From positions 1-35,137 of the forward strand of contig JAWXBP010000243.1 in assembly GCA_034440135.1 (NCBI GenBank): a DNA stretch of 35,137 nt, written 5' to 3'. Source of the stretch: Planctomycetia bacterium. GTDB taxonomy: Bacteria; Planctomycetota; Planctomycetia; Pirellulales; JALHLM01. Positions 15,339 to 23,694 of this stretch are shown one piece after another. The notes below the pieces were generated by a model. It made no database searches. It saw nothing but the letters and a program-made list of their open reading frames with translations, and had not been told where the DNA came from. Position numbers and translations under genes: made by a program. Every line of letters starts with the position of its first letter. Positions within the stretch are counted from its first letter, which is position 1.

Positions 15339-17087
15339 CTAAATTTGCTCCGCCGGCTCGCTTGCTTCCAGTTCGTCCGGATCGATCATCCCCACCGCTG
15401 GCATCGTCGTACCGGGCCCGGGGGGCTTGGGCAGGTTCGAAGGGAACTCCAGAGTGAATCGGCTGCCTTGGCCGACGGTGCTGTCGCAGAGAATCGCGCC
15501 GCCGTGTTCCTTCAAAATCTTCTGGCTTACCGGCAGCCCCAGGCCGGTGCCGCGGCCCCCTTTGTGCGAAACGAACAGCGTGAAGATGTTTTGCATTTCC
15601 TCCGGCGGGATGCCGGCGCCGTTGTCTTCGACGATGATCCGCACCAGCGCCTCGGGCTGCGCCAGCTCCGTGCGGACAATCACGACGCCGTCTTCGCGTT
15701 TGTCGCAGGCGTCGATGGCGTTCGTCACCACGTTCAAGGTCGCGCGATGAATTCCTTCCGGGTCGAAGGTCAACGTCTCGATCCGCGGGTCCGGGCGGTA
15801 TTCGATCGTTACGCCCAATTCGCCGGCGCGGACGTTCATCAACTCCACGACTTCGCCGATCGTCTTGTTCAAATCCGCCGCGATCAACTCCGGTTCCCGG
15901 TCCTTGCTGAACGTCAGCATGTCCATCACCAGCGTTGAGATCCGAGTCTGGTTGCGCTCGACGATGTCCCAGCCCTTGCGGGTGAGCGATTCGTCGTGGT
16001 CGGACAGGCCCATCTCGATCAGGTAACTGCCGCCGCCGATGCCTTGCAGGATGTTTTTGATGTGATGGGACAACGTGGCGATCGTCTGTCCGACGGCGGC
16101 CAGACGCTCCGCCTGGACCATTGCGCTATAGTAGCGCGTGTCCTCGACCGCTAACGCCGCTTGATGCCCAATGGCTACCATTAGCTTTAGGTGCTCGGCC
16201 GAAAACTTACTGCCCGCAGCGGCCTGTAAGACCTGTCGCGGCGCCAGCGAGGTATCGATGTAGATCACACCGACGATGTCGTAGCGCCCCTGCATGGGAA
16301 CGCAGATCGCCTCGCGGATGCCGGCCTGCATGATGCTGGCCGCGTTGTCCCAGCGCGAGTCGTCCTGCGCGTCACTGGTGAGCACCCCTTCGCGGTGCTG
16401 GATGACGTAGTCGAGAATCGTCCGGCTGATGCTGATCCGCTCGTCCGGACGGATGCCTGGGCGCGTCCGCCGCACCTTGGGTTCGAGCTGGTGGATGTCC
16501 GGGTTGTAGAGCATGATGCAACCGCGGTCCGGCTCCACCCACTCGAAGATCAGCTCCATGATCCGCGCCAGGAGTTGATCGATATCGAGCGTCCGGCTGA
16601 CCGCGAGCGCGGTGCGGTACATGACCTGCAAGTTCGCGCGGACGCGGGCCACCCAGGGATCGCCCGGCGCGTCGAGGGCCAGGTCGAAGATGCGGCTCCC
16701 CTCTTCCTGGGTCATCGAGCGCAGAATTCGCGACTGATCCTTGGCGTCCGCCTTGGCGACGATATCGACCTGTTGCGCGGCGGCCCCGGTCGTTTCATCC
16801 GGCGCGCCGGTATACAGCAGCAGCGATGCGCCGAGTTGAATCTGGTCGCCGTTGACCAACGTGTGCAGCTCCGCGCGGCGGCCGTTGACGTACGTGCCGT
16901 TGGAGCTATTCAGATCGACCAGCGTGTAGCGGCCGTCGACCAACCGCAGTTCGACGTGCCGGCGCGAAACTTCGGTGTCGTGGAGCTGGATTGGGTTGTT
17001 CGGCTCGCGACCAAGCGTGACCGAGGGGGTGCGCAGCTCGAATTTCGAGCCTTGATCGACGCCTCGGATCACGAATAACGACGGCAC
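15339..17087 (-). CDS. FHA-GAF sensor histidine kinase
   Basis: 582 residues, no membrane helices, so a cytoplasmic sensor. An FHA domain (about 20-90; GREPNN, SRRHVEL, NSSNGTYVNG) would bind phosphothreonine. A GAF domain (about 150-315) could bind a small ligand. The phospho-acceptor block is SHHIKN (340-345). The catalytic domain has the N box LNVVTNAIDA (451-460), DNGAG (488-492) and GRGTGLGLP (511-519). The start is GTG 17087. No response regulator is encoded nearby, so it acts on a partner elsewhere. FHA at the front of a histidine kinase suggests crosstalk with Ser/Thr kinases; one is encoded at 19844-20749, but a link is speculative. The 283-base gap upstream, before the divergent peptidase gene, shows only a weak TTGACG box at about 17264. 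Confidence 0.9.
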   Translation of the reverse strand: MPSLFVIRGVDQGSKFELRTPSVTLGREPNNPIQLHDTEVSRRHVELRLVDGRYTLVDLNSSNGTYVNGRRAELHTLVNGDQIQLGASLLLYTGAPDETTGAAAQQVDIVAKADAKDQSRILRSMTQEEGSRIFDLALDAPGDPWVARVRANLQVMYRTALAVSRTLDIDQLLARIMELIFEWVEPDRGCIMLYNPDIHQLEPKVRRTRPGIRPDERISISRTILDYVIQHREGVLTSDAQDDSRWDNAASIMQAGIREAICVPMQGRYDIVGVIYIDTSLAPRQVLQAAAGSKFSAEHLKLMVAIGHQAALAVEDTRYYSAMVQAERLAAVGQTIATLSHHIKNILQGIGGGSYLIEMGLSDHDESLTRKGWDIVERNQTRISTLVMDMLTFSKDREPELIAADLNKTIGEVVELMNVRAGELGVTIEYRPDPRIETLTFDPEGIHRATLNVVTNAIDACDKREDGVVIVRTELAQPEALVRIIVEDNGAGIPPEEMQNIFTLFVSHKGGRGTGLGLPVSQKILKEHGGAILCDSTVGQGSRFTLEFPSNLPKPPGPGTTMPAVGMIDPDELEASEPAEQI

Positions 17088-17370
17088 GGCGGCAACTTCG
17101 CGCGGGGCGCGGCAAAGGATGAGTTCGCGCCGTCGCCGGCGGATCCATGGAAGGTTCCAGCTATTGTACGATTTTACGGGCGAAAGTCGGGGGACAAAAG
17201 GGTTCGATCCTCGCCAGCTGGGGAAACGAGGGAATAGGTAATTTCACCCTCCTAACCGGCAGGTTGACGCGGCCCGTCCGGTCCAGAACAATCGACATAC
17301 ATCCACTAACATTCGTTCGCGCAACACCCTCAATCGTGCCGGACGCCACGGCGGCCGGAGGAGACAACGC

Positions 17371-19407
17371 GTGTCAGTTCGTAGACTTAGTTTCTCGGTA
17401 TACGTTTTCGCTTCTGCTTGCGCACTCTTGGCTTCCGTAACGCAAGCCGAAACCACGCCGGAGGCCCCGGCCCCGTCCGCAGAAGACCGCGTGCGGGCTT
17501 CAGTGACGTTTCTGGCGTCCGACGAACAGGAGGGGCGTGGCGTCGGCACCGAAGGGCTTAACCGTGCCGCCGACTACATCGCACAGCAATTCACCGCACT
17601 CGGCTTGAACACGTCCCTTTACGACGGCACGCCGTTTCAGCCGTTCGAGATCGTCACCGGCGCGGAACTGGGTGAAACGCAACGGCTGGCCTGGATTCCG
17701 CCAACGACCGCGAGCAACGCCGCCCCGATCGAATTGAAATTCGACCAGGATTTCACGCCGCTGGCCCTCGGCGGCTCGGCGAAGCTCGACCTGCCGTTGG
17801 TGTTCGTCGGGTACGGCATCACGGCCAAGGAACACAACTACGACGACTACGCCGGCGTCGACGTCAACGGCAAGGCCGTCATTATTCTCCGGCATGAACC
17901 GCAACAGGCGAACCCGCACAGCGTTTTCAACGGCACGGACGATTCCCCATTTGCCGCGCTGACGCGGAAGATCTCGAATGCCTACGAACATGGCGCCGCG
18001 GCGGTGATCTTCTGCACGGACGATTTCGCTTTACGAAACGATGTCCGCGAAGGAATGAATCGCATCCAGACCGCGGTGGATGATTTGCGCAAGGCGGAAG
18101 ACGCCTTCCAAGCGCTGGAGTCTCCGTCGCCGGTGCAAGTCCAGGAGTTTCACGGCCAGGTAGAAAAACTGAGCACACGCCTCAGCGAGTTGGCCAAGGA
18201 AGCCGCCGCCGAGCGAGATACGTTGCTCCACTTTCAACACGGCGGACAGCCGGGCCCGGGACGCGAAATCCCGGTATTGCATGGCACGCGCCGCGCGCTT
18301 GACCCGGTTATCACCGCCGCTTGCGGGAAGACGTTGGCGGCGCTGGAAGCGGAGATGGACGCCGGCCCCGCACCGCGCAGCCGTGAATTAAACGGCTGGA
18401 AGGTGCAAGGCGAAACCCAGGTTCACCGCACGAATGTGCCGGTCAAGAACGTGGTCGCCGTCCTGGAAGGCGAAGGCCCGCACGCCGATGAGACGATCAT
18501 CATCGGCGCACATTACGATCACCTGGGCTTCGGCGGCGAAGGCTCGTTCGTGCCGCATTCGCAGGAAATCCATAACGGCGCGGACGACAACGCCTCGGGC
18601 ACGGCGGCGCTGTTGGAAGTCGCGCGGTTGCTCGCAACGCGGCCGGAGAAATTGGGACGTCGCGTCGTGTTCATCGCCTTCACCGGCGAGGAGCGCGGCC
18701 TGTTCGGGAGCGCTCAGTACGTGCGGCAACCGCTGTTTCCGCTCGAAAACACGGTGGCAATGCTCAACATGGACATGGTCGGCCGCCTGCGCGACGACAA
18801 GTTGATCATCCAGGGCGTCGACACGTCGCCGGAATTCGGCGTGATTATCGACAAGCTCAATGAGTCGGCGAAATTCCAGCTCACCAAACAGCCCGGCGGC
18901 AACGGACCCAGCGACCACGCCTCGTTCTACCCGCAGAACATCCCGGTGATGCACTTCTTCACCGACCTGCATGACGACTACCATCGGCCCAGCGACGACA
19001 TCGATAAAGTCAACTTCGCTGGCGCGGAGCGTGTGGCGCAAATGGTCGCCGCTTCGGCGGCCGAAATCGCCGCACTCGACGTTCGTCCCGGATACATCGC
19101 CGTCGCTCCGACGTTTTCGATCCAGCCGGGCCGCGGTGGCGACCGCCCTTACTTCGGCAGCGTCCCTGATTTCGCGCAAGCTCAGCCCGGCTATGCCCTC
19201 AGCGGCGTCACGAAAGGCGGGCCCGCGGAGAAGGCCGGCCTGCTGGCGGGCGATGTGATTATCAAGCTGGGTGAAAGCAAGATTGGCAACCTCGACGACT
19301 TCGATAGCGCCTTGCGCAAATTCCAGGCGGGCGACAAAGCGCCAGTCGTGGTGCGTCGCGGCGAGCAGGAACTCACGTTTGAAGTGGAGTTGGAAAAGCC
19401 CCGGTAA
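17371..19407 (+). CDS. M28-family zinc aminopeptidase with PA insert and PDZ domain
   Basis: 678 residues with a signal peptide (SFSVYVFASACALLASV, cleavage near TQA). The M28 zinc site is complete: HYDH (His381), Asp405 in GADDNASG, Glu440/Glu441 in FTGEERG, Asp468 in NMDMVGR and His538 in DDYHRPSDD. A protease-associated domain is inserted at about 135-215, followed by a charged helical stretch (220-290). A PDZ domain closes the protein (about 590-675; YALSGVTKGGPAEKAGLLAGD). It should trim peptides in the periplasm or outside. GTG 17371 follows a strong GGAGGAG site. The small membrane-protein gene starts 24 bases downstream. Confidence 0.92.
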   Translation: MSVRRLSFSVYVFASACALLASVTQAETTPEAPAPSAEDRVRASVTFLASDEQEGRGVGTEGLNRAADYIAQQFTALGLNTSLYDGTPFQPFEIVTGAELGETQRLAWIPPTTASNAAPIELKFDQDFTPLALGGSAKLDLPLVFVGYGITAKEHNYDDYAGVDVNGKAVIILRHEPQQANPHSVFNGTDDSPFAALTRKISNAYEHGAAAVIFCTDDFALRNDVREGMNRIQTAVDDLRKAEDAFQALESPSPVQVQEFHGQVEKLSTRLSELAKEAAAERDTLLHFQHGGQPGPGREIPVLHGTRRALDPVITAACGKTLAALEAEMDAGPAPRSRELNGWKVQGETQVHRTNVPVKNVVAVLEGEGPHADETIIIGAHYDHLGFGGEGSFVPHSQEIHNGADDNASGTAALLEVARLLATRPEKLGRRVVFIAFTGEERGLFGSAQYVRQPLFPLENTVAMLNMDMVGRLRDDKLIIQGVDTSPEFGVIIDKLNESAKFQLTKQPGGNGPSDHASFYPQNIPVMHFFTDLHDDYHRPSDDIDKVNFAGAERVAQMVAASAAEIAALDVRPGYIAVAPTFSIQPGRGGDRPYFGSVPDFAQAQPGYALSGVTKGGPAEKAGLLAGDVIIKLGESKIGNLDDFDSALRKFQAGDKAPVVVRRGEQELTFEVELEKPR

Positions 19408-19430
19408 TTGATTCCGCGAGAACGTCCACT

Positions 19431-19847
19431 TTGCCACTCTATCCGCGATTGCCGCTGGAACCTTCTCTGTACGCGAGACAATTCTCGCTGCGGCATTTGT
19501 TGATTGCGCTCACGGCGACCTGCATCGCGCTGGTCTTCTTCGACTATGGCGGCCTGCCGCGAATGCTGCTGGGCGTCACGCTGACGCTGCTCTGCCTCAC
19601 CGCCGGCGCCGGGGGCATCGCGCGCTTGAGGCCGGTTCCCGCGACGATCATCGTCGCCAATGTTTGGCTGGCCAGCTTCGCCGTGGTCGTGGTCTACGTC
19701 CTCCAAGCCAGCTTTCGCCGCCTGGTCGCCAACACATTTTCCATCACCGACGAAGGCTACGTGCTGATCTTCGCCTGGTACGCGGCGATTCTCCTTTTCG
19801 GCATGGGCTGCGGCTGGCTGATGGCAGTGGTGCGTGAACGCGGCTAG
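19431..19847 (+). CDS. Small membrane protein, unknown function
   Basis: 138 residues with about four membrane helices: LRHLLIALTATCIALVFF, RMLLGVTLTLLCLTAG, TIIVANVWLASFAVVVVYVL and YVLIFAWYAAILLFGMGCGW. The FSLRHLLI opening after a short soluble head is a pattern often seen in small planctomycete membrane proteins. TTG 19431 is taken as the start for lack of an upstream ATG or GTG in frame; no clear ribosome binding site is visible, so it may be translated by coupling to the M28 gene. Its stop codon overlaps the stop codon of the convergent kinase gene (CTAG at 19844-19847). No function can be proposed. Confidence 0.65.
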   Translation: MPLYPRLPLEPSLYARQFSLRHLLIALTATCIALVFFDYGGLPRMLLGVTLTLLCLTAGAGGIARLRPVPATIIVANVWLASFAVVVVYVLQASFRRLVANTFSITDEGYVLIFAWYAAILLFGMGCGWLMAVVRERG

Positions 19848-20749
19848 CCGCGTTGCACGATGCCCCGATCGACAAAGCGGTCGATTTCCCAGCGAACCAG
19901 TTCCTCGACCAGTTCGGCCGGCGTGGGTCGTCGCAGGGGATCCTTCGATAACAAGCGCCGCGAAAGCGCGATCAATTCCCGCGGCAGGTCCGGCCGCTCT
20001 GCGCCGAGGTCCGGCATCGCCCCATGCACGTGCTGAGAGGCCAGTTCGGAGAGTGTCGCGTTGTTGAACGGAAGTCGCCCCGCGAACAGGCGATACAGGG
20101 TGATCCCCAAGCTATAGACGTCGCTCTGCGGGTCGACGCCGGCGCGCGACCTGAATCGCTCCGGAGCGGCATATTGGGGCGTGCCCAGCCATTGCCGCGA
20201 ATCAATGCCTGGCTCCTCGTCGCGCTGGCAGGCGAAGCCCAGATCAATCAGCGTGGCATGGCCCGTCGGGGAAACCATCATGTTGCCAGGTTTCACGTCG
20301 CCATGCCGATAGCCCTTGGCCGCCAGGGCGGCCAGCGCGCCGGCGATCTGCCGGAGGATGGCCAGCCCCGCGGGCAGCGAGAATTGCTGTCCCTGGGCCA
20401 GCCGATCCGCCAGCGTAGCGCCGGACAACAGCGGCATCACCAAGTACGCCGGCTCGATCTGCAATTGCGCCGCGAACACCGCCACGAGATTGGGGTGACT
20501 CGCTGCCGCCGCCGCGCGGGCTTCGCGTTCCAGCAAAGAACGGCCGCCAGCTTTGTCGACGCGGAGTAACTTCACCGCGTGACCAGGGGCGACATTGACG
20601 AGTTGCGCAAGTCGCGCGCTGTAAACGCGGGTGAATTCCCCCTCGCCCACCAACCGGCACAACTGCCAAGGTCCGACGCAACGTGCGGCTGGCGCCTGTT
20701 GGCGCTGAACTGCGACGGAGTCGGCGAGTCGATCGACGGCTGGAGACAT
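19844..20749 (-). CDS. Ser/Thr protein kinase (PknB-like catalytic domain only)
   Basis: 301 residues, nearly all kinase domain. It has a Gly loop (GEGEFTRVY, 35-43), the ATP-binding Lys60 in HAVKLLR, a catalytic loop YRHGDVKPGN with Asp151 (HGD in place of HRD), the metal-binding Asp169 in DLG (in place of DFG), then GTPQYAAPE and DVYSLGITLYRLFAGRLPF. These variants occur in active bacterial kinases, so activity is likely. Unlike PknB there is no membrane helix or PASTA repeats, so it is soluble. It is read from ATG 20749 without a clear ribosome binding site. Its stop overlaps that of the convergent membrane-protein gene. Its targets are unknown; FHA domains (see 15339-17087) are natural readers of such kinases. 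Confidence 0.9.
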   Translation of the reverse strand: MSPAVDRLADSVAVQRQQAPAARCVGPWQLCRLVGEGEFTRVYSARLAQLVNVAPGHAVKLLRVDKAGGRSLLEREARAAAAASHPNLVAVFAAQLQIEPAYLVMPLLSGATLADRLAQGQQFSLPAGLAILRQIAGALAALAAKGYRHGDVKPGNMMVSPTGHATLIDLGFACQRDEEPGIDSRQWLGTPQYAAPERFRSRAGVDPQSDVYSLGITLYRLFAGRLPFNNATLSELASQHVHGAMPDLGAERPDLPRELIALSRRLLSKDPLRRPTPAELVEELVRWEIDRFVDRGIVQRG

Positions 20750-21119
20750 AGTAAACGGCGCACGTGCGGAATGCGGCTGAGCGCGTGCCGCTCTCGGTCT
20801 CCTTCGGTTCCCCGACGAAGCGGAGTTGAGCCTTGCTCACGTCTCTCCGTCGATTTAGAATCGCCGGTTCGCCATCCGTGGATTCACCCCGGATATACGG
20901 AGTAGAAGGATCAACGATTGAGCAGCCGCCACCGTGCAGTTGCATTTCCCACTCGGTCCCCAACTCTGTGCCTCCGCGGTGAATCCTCAGAAAATGGCGA
21001 CGAAGCAAGGTTGACCGGTTGTAGCGGAATTCTGCTGGCGGAGTCCGCGAGCGATCTCGTCTCGATTCATGTTCTTGAAACCACGGCCGATCCACGGCCC
21101 CAGGCGGGAGGTAAGGCGG
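20750..21119. other. Gap between kinase and sugar-importer genes
   Basis: These 370 bases hold no credible gene. They include the candidate promoter at 20833-20861 and, at about 20960-20985, a CTCTGTGCCTCCGCGGTGAA-like stretch of the kind widely scattered in planctomycete genomes. Confidence 0.5.
20833..20861 (+). promoter_or_regulatory. Candidate promoter for sugar-importer genes
   Basis: TTGCTC (20833-20838), a 17-base spacer, and TAGAAT (20856-20861). The -10 equals that of the much stronger candidate at 29515-29543. It would give a leader of about 250 bases before the binding-protein gene. Confidence 0.35.
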
Positions 21120-22229
21120 ATGATTGATCGTCGAAATTGGTTGGCGGGCTGCGGCGCGCTGGTGGCTGGCTGCGTGATCCTTTCCGGCTGCGGCCAAGGC
21201 GGCTCGAAGACGGATGGGGGCGCTGCGCAATCGTCGACTTCCGGCAGCGGCGAAACGCGGCGCGTGATCATCCTGACCAACGGCGACGATCCGTTCTGGG
21301 ACGCGATGCGGGCCGGCATGCAGGACGCTGAAAAGGAACTCGACCTCGCCAAAGCGGGATTGAAAGCCGAGCTCGACAAGAACGACGGCACCGACAAAGG
21401 CCAGGCCGACAAGCTGCAGCAATACGCCAATCAGACCGACATCGCCGCCGTGGCAATCTCCGTCATCGACGCCAAGAACGTCGCCGTCGCCGAGGGGATG
21501 CGTAAGCTGCAAGCGCAAGGCATCAAAGTGCTGACGGTCGACTCCGATGTGGATCGTGATCGCTCGCGTGACGCGCGGTTCGCCTATCTCGGCACCGACA
21601 ACATTGAAGGGGGCCGCGAGCTCGGCAAGGCCGCCAAGGGGCTGCGTCCCGAGGGCAAGTACGTCTGCTTCGTCGGCCACAAAAGCGCCGCCAACGCAAT
21701 TGAGCGCATTACCGGTTTCGCCGAAGGGGCCGGCGAGAAGTTCGCCGCCGCCGAAGACACGCTGGGCGACGAAATGGATCTTTCGGTCGCCGACAGAAAC
21801 GTCCGCGACGCCCTGGAACGCCACGCCGACTTGAACGTGCTCGTCGGCATCTGGGCCTACAACGCCAACGCCATCTCCTCAACGGTCAAGGACCGCAACG
21901 TCAAGGACAAAACCACGGTCGTCGTCTTCGACGCCGCCCCCAAAGCGATCACACACATGGAGGCCGGGCTGATCGACGCGATGGTCGTCCAGAACCCGTA
22001 TCAGATGGGCTTCGACGCCACGAAGCTGATGAAGGCCATGATCGAGGACGATCAAACCACGATCAAGTCGATGCTCCCGGACGGCGACGTGATCGTCACC
22101 GGACTCAAAGTCGTCGTACCGGACGAATCCTCGCCACTGAAAAAAGATATGTTCTCCGCCGGCACGGAATTCCTGACCCTCAAAGAATTCAAAGCCTGGC
22201 TCGACGCGAAACACCTGGCCGGGTCATAG
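21120..22229 (+). CDS. Ribose-type ABC transporter substrate-binding lipoprotein
   Basis: 369 residues. The signal ends in a lipobox (LSGC followed by GQGG), so it is a lipoprotein held on the outer face of a membrane. The body is a periplasmic-binding fold of the RbsB/LacI type: RRVIILTNGDDPFWDAMRAGM, GIKVLTVDSDVDRDRSR, FAYLGTDNIEGG, VVVFDAAPKAI and AMVVQNPYQMGF. It would capture a sugar or sugar-like compound and hand it to the permease and ATPase encoded downstream. ATG 21120 is preceded by GGGAGG at good spacing; the frame runs on to 21069 but without signal character. The exact sugar cannot be told. No regulator or catabolic gene lies beside it. Confidence 0.9.
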   Translation: MIDRRNWLAGCGALVAGCVILSGCGQGGSKTDGGAAQSSTSGSGETRRVIILTNGDDPFWDAMRAGMQDAEKELDLAKAGLKAELDKNDGTDKGQADKLQQYANQTDIAAVAISVIDAKNVAVAEGMRKLQAQGIKVLTVDSDVDRDRSRDARFAYLGTDNIEGGRELGKAAKGLRPEGKYVCFVGHKSAANAIERITGFAEGAGEKFAAAEDTLGDEMDLSVADRNVRDALERHADLNVLVGIWAYNANAISSTVKDRNVKDKTTVVVFDAAPKAITHMEAGLIDAMVVQNPYQMGFDATKLMKAMIEDDQTTIKSMLPDGDVIVTGLKVVVPDESSPLKKDMFSAGTEFLTLKEFKAWLDAKHLAGS

Positions 22230-22233
22230 GTCG

Positions 22234-22411
22234 TTTAACCGCGAAATGCGCGAAAATGACGCGAAAATGGGATTGCTGTGGAGCGTCACTTCGGCAGCGT
22301 CATCAAACACAACGAATCAAGGTTGTCGAAAAAATGCAGTGTGCAGTAGTGCGTTGACTGGAGCTACTTCGTTTTCACTTTTCGCGCCATTTCGCGCGTT
22401 TCGCGGTTAAA
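22234..22411. repeat. Inverted-repeat element inside the sugar-importer operon
   Basis: The ends 22234-22255 and 22390-22411 are reverse complements at 21 of 22 positions (TTTAACCGCGAAA type), with about 134 bases between. The CCGCGAAA…CGCGAAA ends resemble those of the element at 4506-4832. No frame of its own is seen. It separates the binding-protein gene from the permease gene. Confidence 0.7.
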
Positions 22412-22446
22412 TCCCTTTCTCCTTATCCCTCCACCTCCTCCGCTCC

Positions 22447-23628
22447 GTGCGACAATTCCGCAACGAATTCGGACTCATCCTGGCGATCATCGCGGTGATT
22501 GCCGTGACGATGTTCGCGAATCCGTCCTATCTACAGAAGCCGGTCGACAACGCCCACGAGATTTTGCGACAAACGTCGCTCTTAGGTATCTTCGCGCTCG
22601 GCGCGGCGATCGTGATCATCTCCGGCGGCATCGATCTTTCGGCCGGGTCGGTGATCGCCTTCAGCGGATCGATCTGCGCGCAGACGTTTTATCTGCTTGC
22701 GCCCGAAGGAGTTCGCGGCATCCCCGATACGGGCGACTTGAGTCTCGGCGTGTTCGCCGCCGGCATCGGCGCGGCGCTCGCGGTCGGTTTCTTGATCGGC
22801 ACTCTGCATACGTGGCTGATTACCATCGTCGGGCTACCGCCGTTCGTGGCGACATTGGCGTCGTTGGTCGGTTTGCGCAGTTTGGCGAAGGTCTTGAACC
22901 AGGAAATCACGCGCTCGCTGGGCAATCAATCGACGAAACTCAACGTCGACGATCCGGCGTTTATCGAGCTTGGCCGCACGTGGTGGATTCCGCTGGTGAT
23001 CTTTCTGGTGCTCGGCGCACTCGCCTGGCTGCTGATGAATCGTACCGTGGTCGGCCGGCACTTGTACGCGATGGGCGGCAACGAGCAGGCCGCGCGCTTG
23101 AGCGGCATCCGCACGGATCGGCTCAAATGGCTCGCCTATTGCCTGGGCGCCATGACCGCCGCCATCGCTGGCGTGCTGTACACCGCCGAGGTGGGCATCG
23201 CCGATCCCGTCACGCAAGGACGCGGCTATGAGTTGAACGCCATCGCGGCCTCCGTCGTCGGCGGGTGCAGTCTGCAAGGGGGCGTGGGGCTGATTCCCGG
23301 CGTGATGCTCGGCGTGTTGTTCCTGCGCGTGGTCATCGACTCCGTCGCCAAGGTCGTCGGCTCCGGCTCCGACGACTACGAAGGGCTGATCGTCGGCTTC
23401 CTCGTCGTCCTGGCCGTGACGTTCAACGAATTGCGTTCGATGCGCGAGCTCGTCCAAAAAAGCTTCTTCCCCGGCATGCTCGGCTGGATCACGGTCCCCA
23501 CGCTCGCCGTCCTGATCGGCACGGTCACGCTCGTGATGGGCGGCCGCAACGTCGGGCTTTCAGCGGGCATCGCCGCACTAGGAATTCTTGGCGCCGTAAA
23601 AATCTGGGAAGAGACGAGGGGAAAGTGA
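22447..23628 (+). CDS. Ribose-type ABC transporter permease
   Basis: 393 residues with about ten hydrophobic helices (for example LILAIIAVIAVTMF, LGIFALGAAIVIISGGIDLS, GVFAAGIGAALAVGFLIG, WIPLVIFLVLGALAWLL). The SGGIDLSAGS and TRGRGYELNAIAASVVGG-type blocks (here VTQGRGYELNAIAASVVGG) are typical of RbsC-family permeases, and GNEQAARLSGI is the cytoplasmic coupling loop. The start is GTG 22447; no ribosome binding site is visible and the leader is C-rich. The C-terminal 60 residues (from about 335) add extra helices beyond the usual 320-residue length. It works with the lipoprotein and the double ATPase flanking it. Repeats occupy both spacers around this gene. Confidence 0.9.
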   Translation: MRQFRNEFGLILAIIAVIAVTMFANPSYLQKPVDNAHEILRQTSLLGIFALGAAIVIISGGIDLSAGSVIAFSGSICAQTFYLLAPEGVRGIPDTGDLSLGVFAAGIGAALAVGFLIGTLHTWLITIVGLPPFVATLASLVGLRSLAKVLNQEITRSLGNQSTKLNVDDPAFIELGRTWWIPLVIFLVLGALAWLLMNRTVVGRHLYAMGGNEQAARLSGIRTDRLKWLAYCLGAMTAAIAGVLYTAEVGIADPVTQGRGYELNAIAASVVGGCSLQGGVGLIPGVMLGVLFLRVVIDSVAKVVGSGSDDYEGLIVGFLVVLAVTFNELRSMRELVQKSFFPGMLGWITVPTLAVLIGTVTLVMGGRNVGLSAGIAALGILGAVKIWEETRGK

Positions 23629-23653
23629 TGAGTGATCGGCGGGGAGCCCAAAA

Positions 23654-23687
23654 CACTGAAAACTGAACACTGAAAACTTCAAACTCC
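23654..23687. repeat. 34-bp dispersed repeat, copy 2
   Basis: This matches 12318-12351 at 32 of 34 positions. It ends 7 bases before the ATG of the ATPase gene, so the C-rich tail of the repeat takes the place of a normal ribosome binding site. Confidence 0.75.
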
Positions 23688-23694
23688 TCCCCCC

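Noticed and set aside
20244-21824. 526-residue open frame on the minus strand
   Set aside because: It runs opposite the kinase's 5' part, the gap, and the binding-lipoprotein gene; it has no domain pattern. It is a shadow caused by high GC content.
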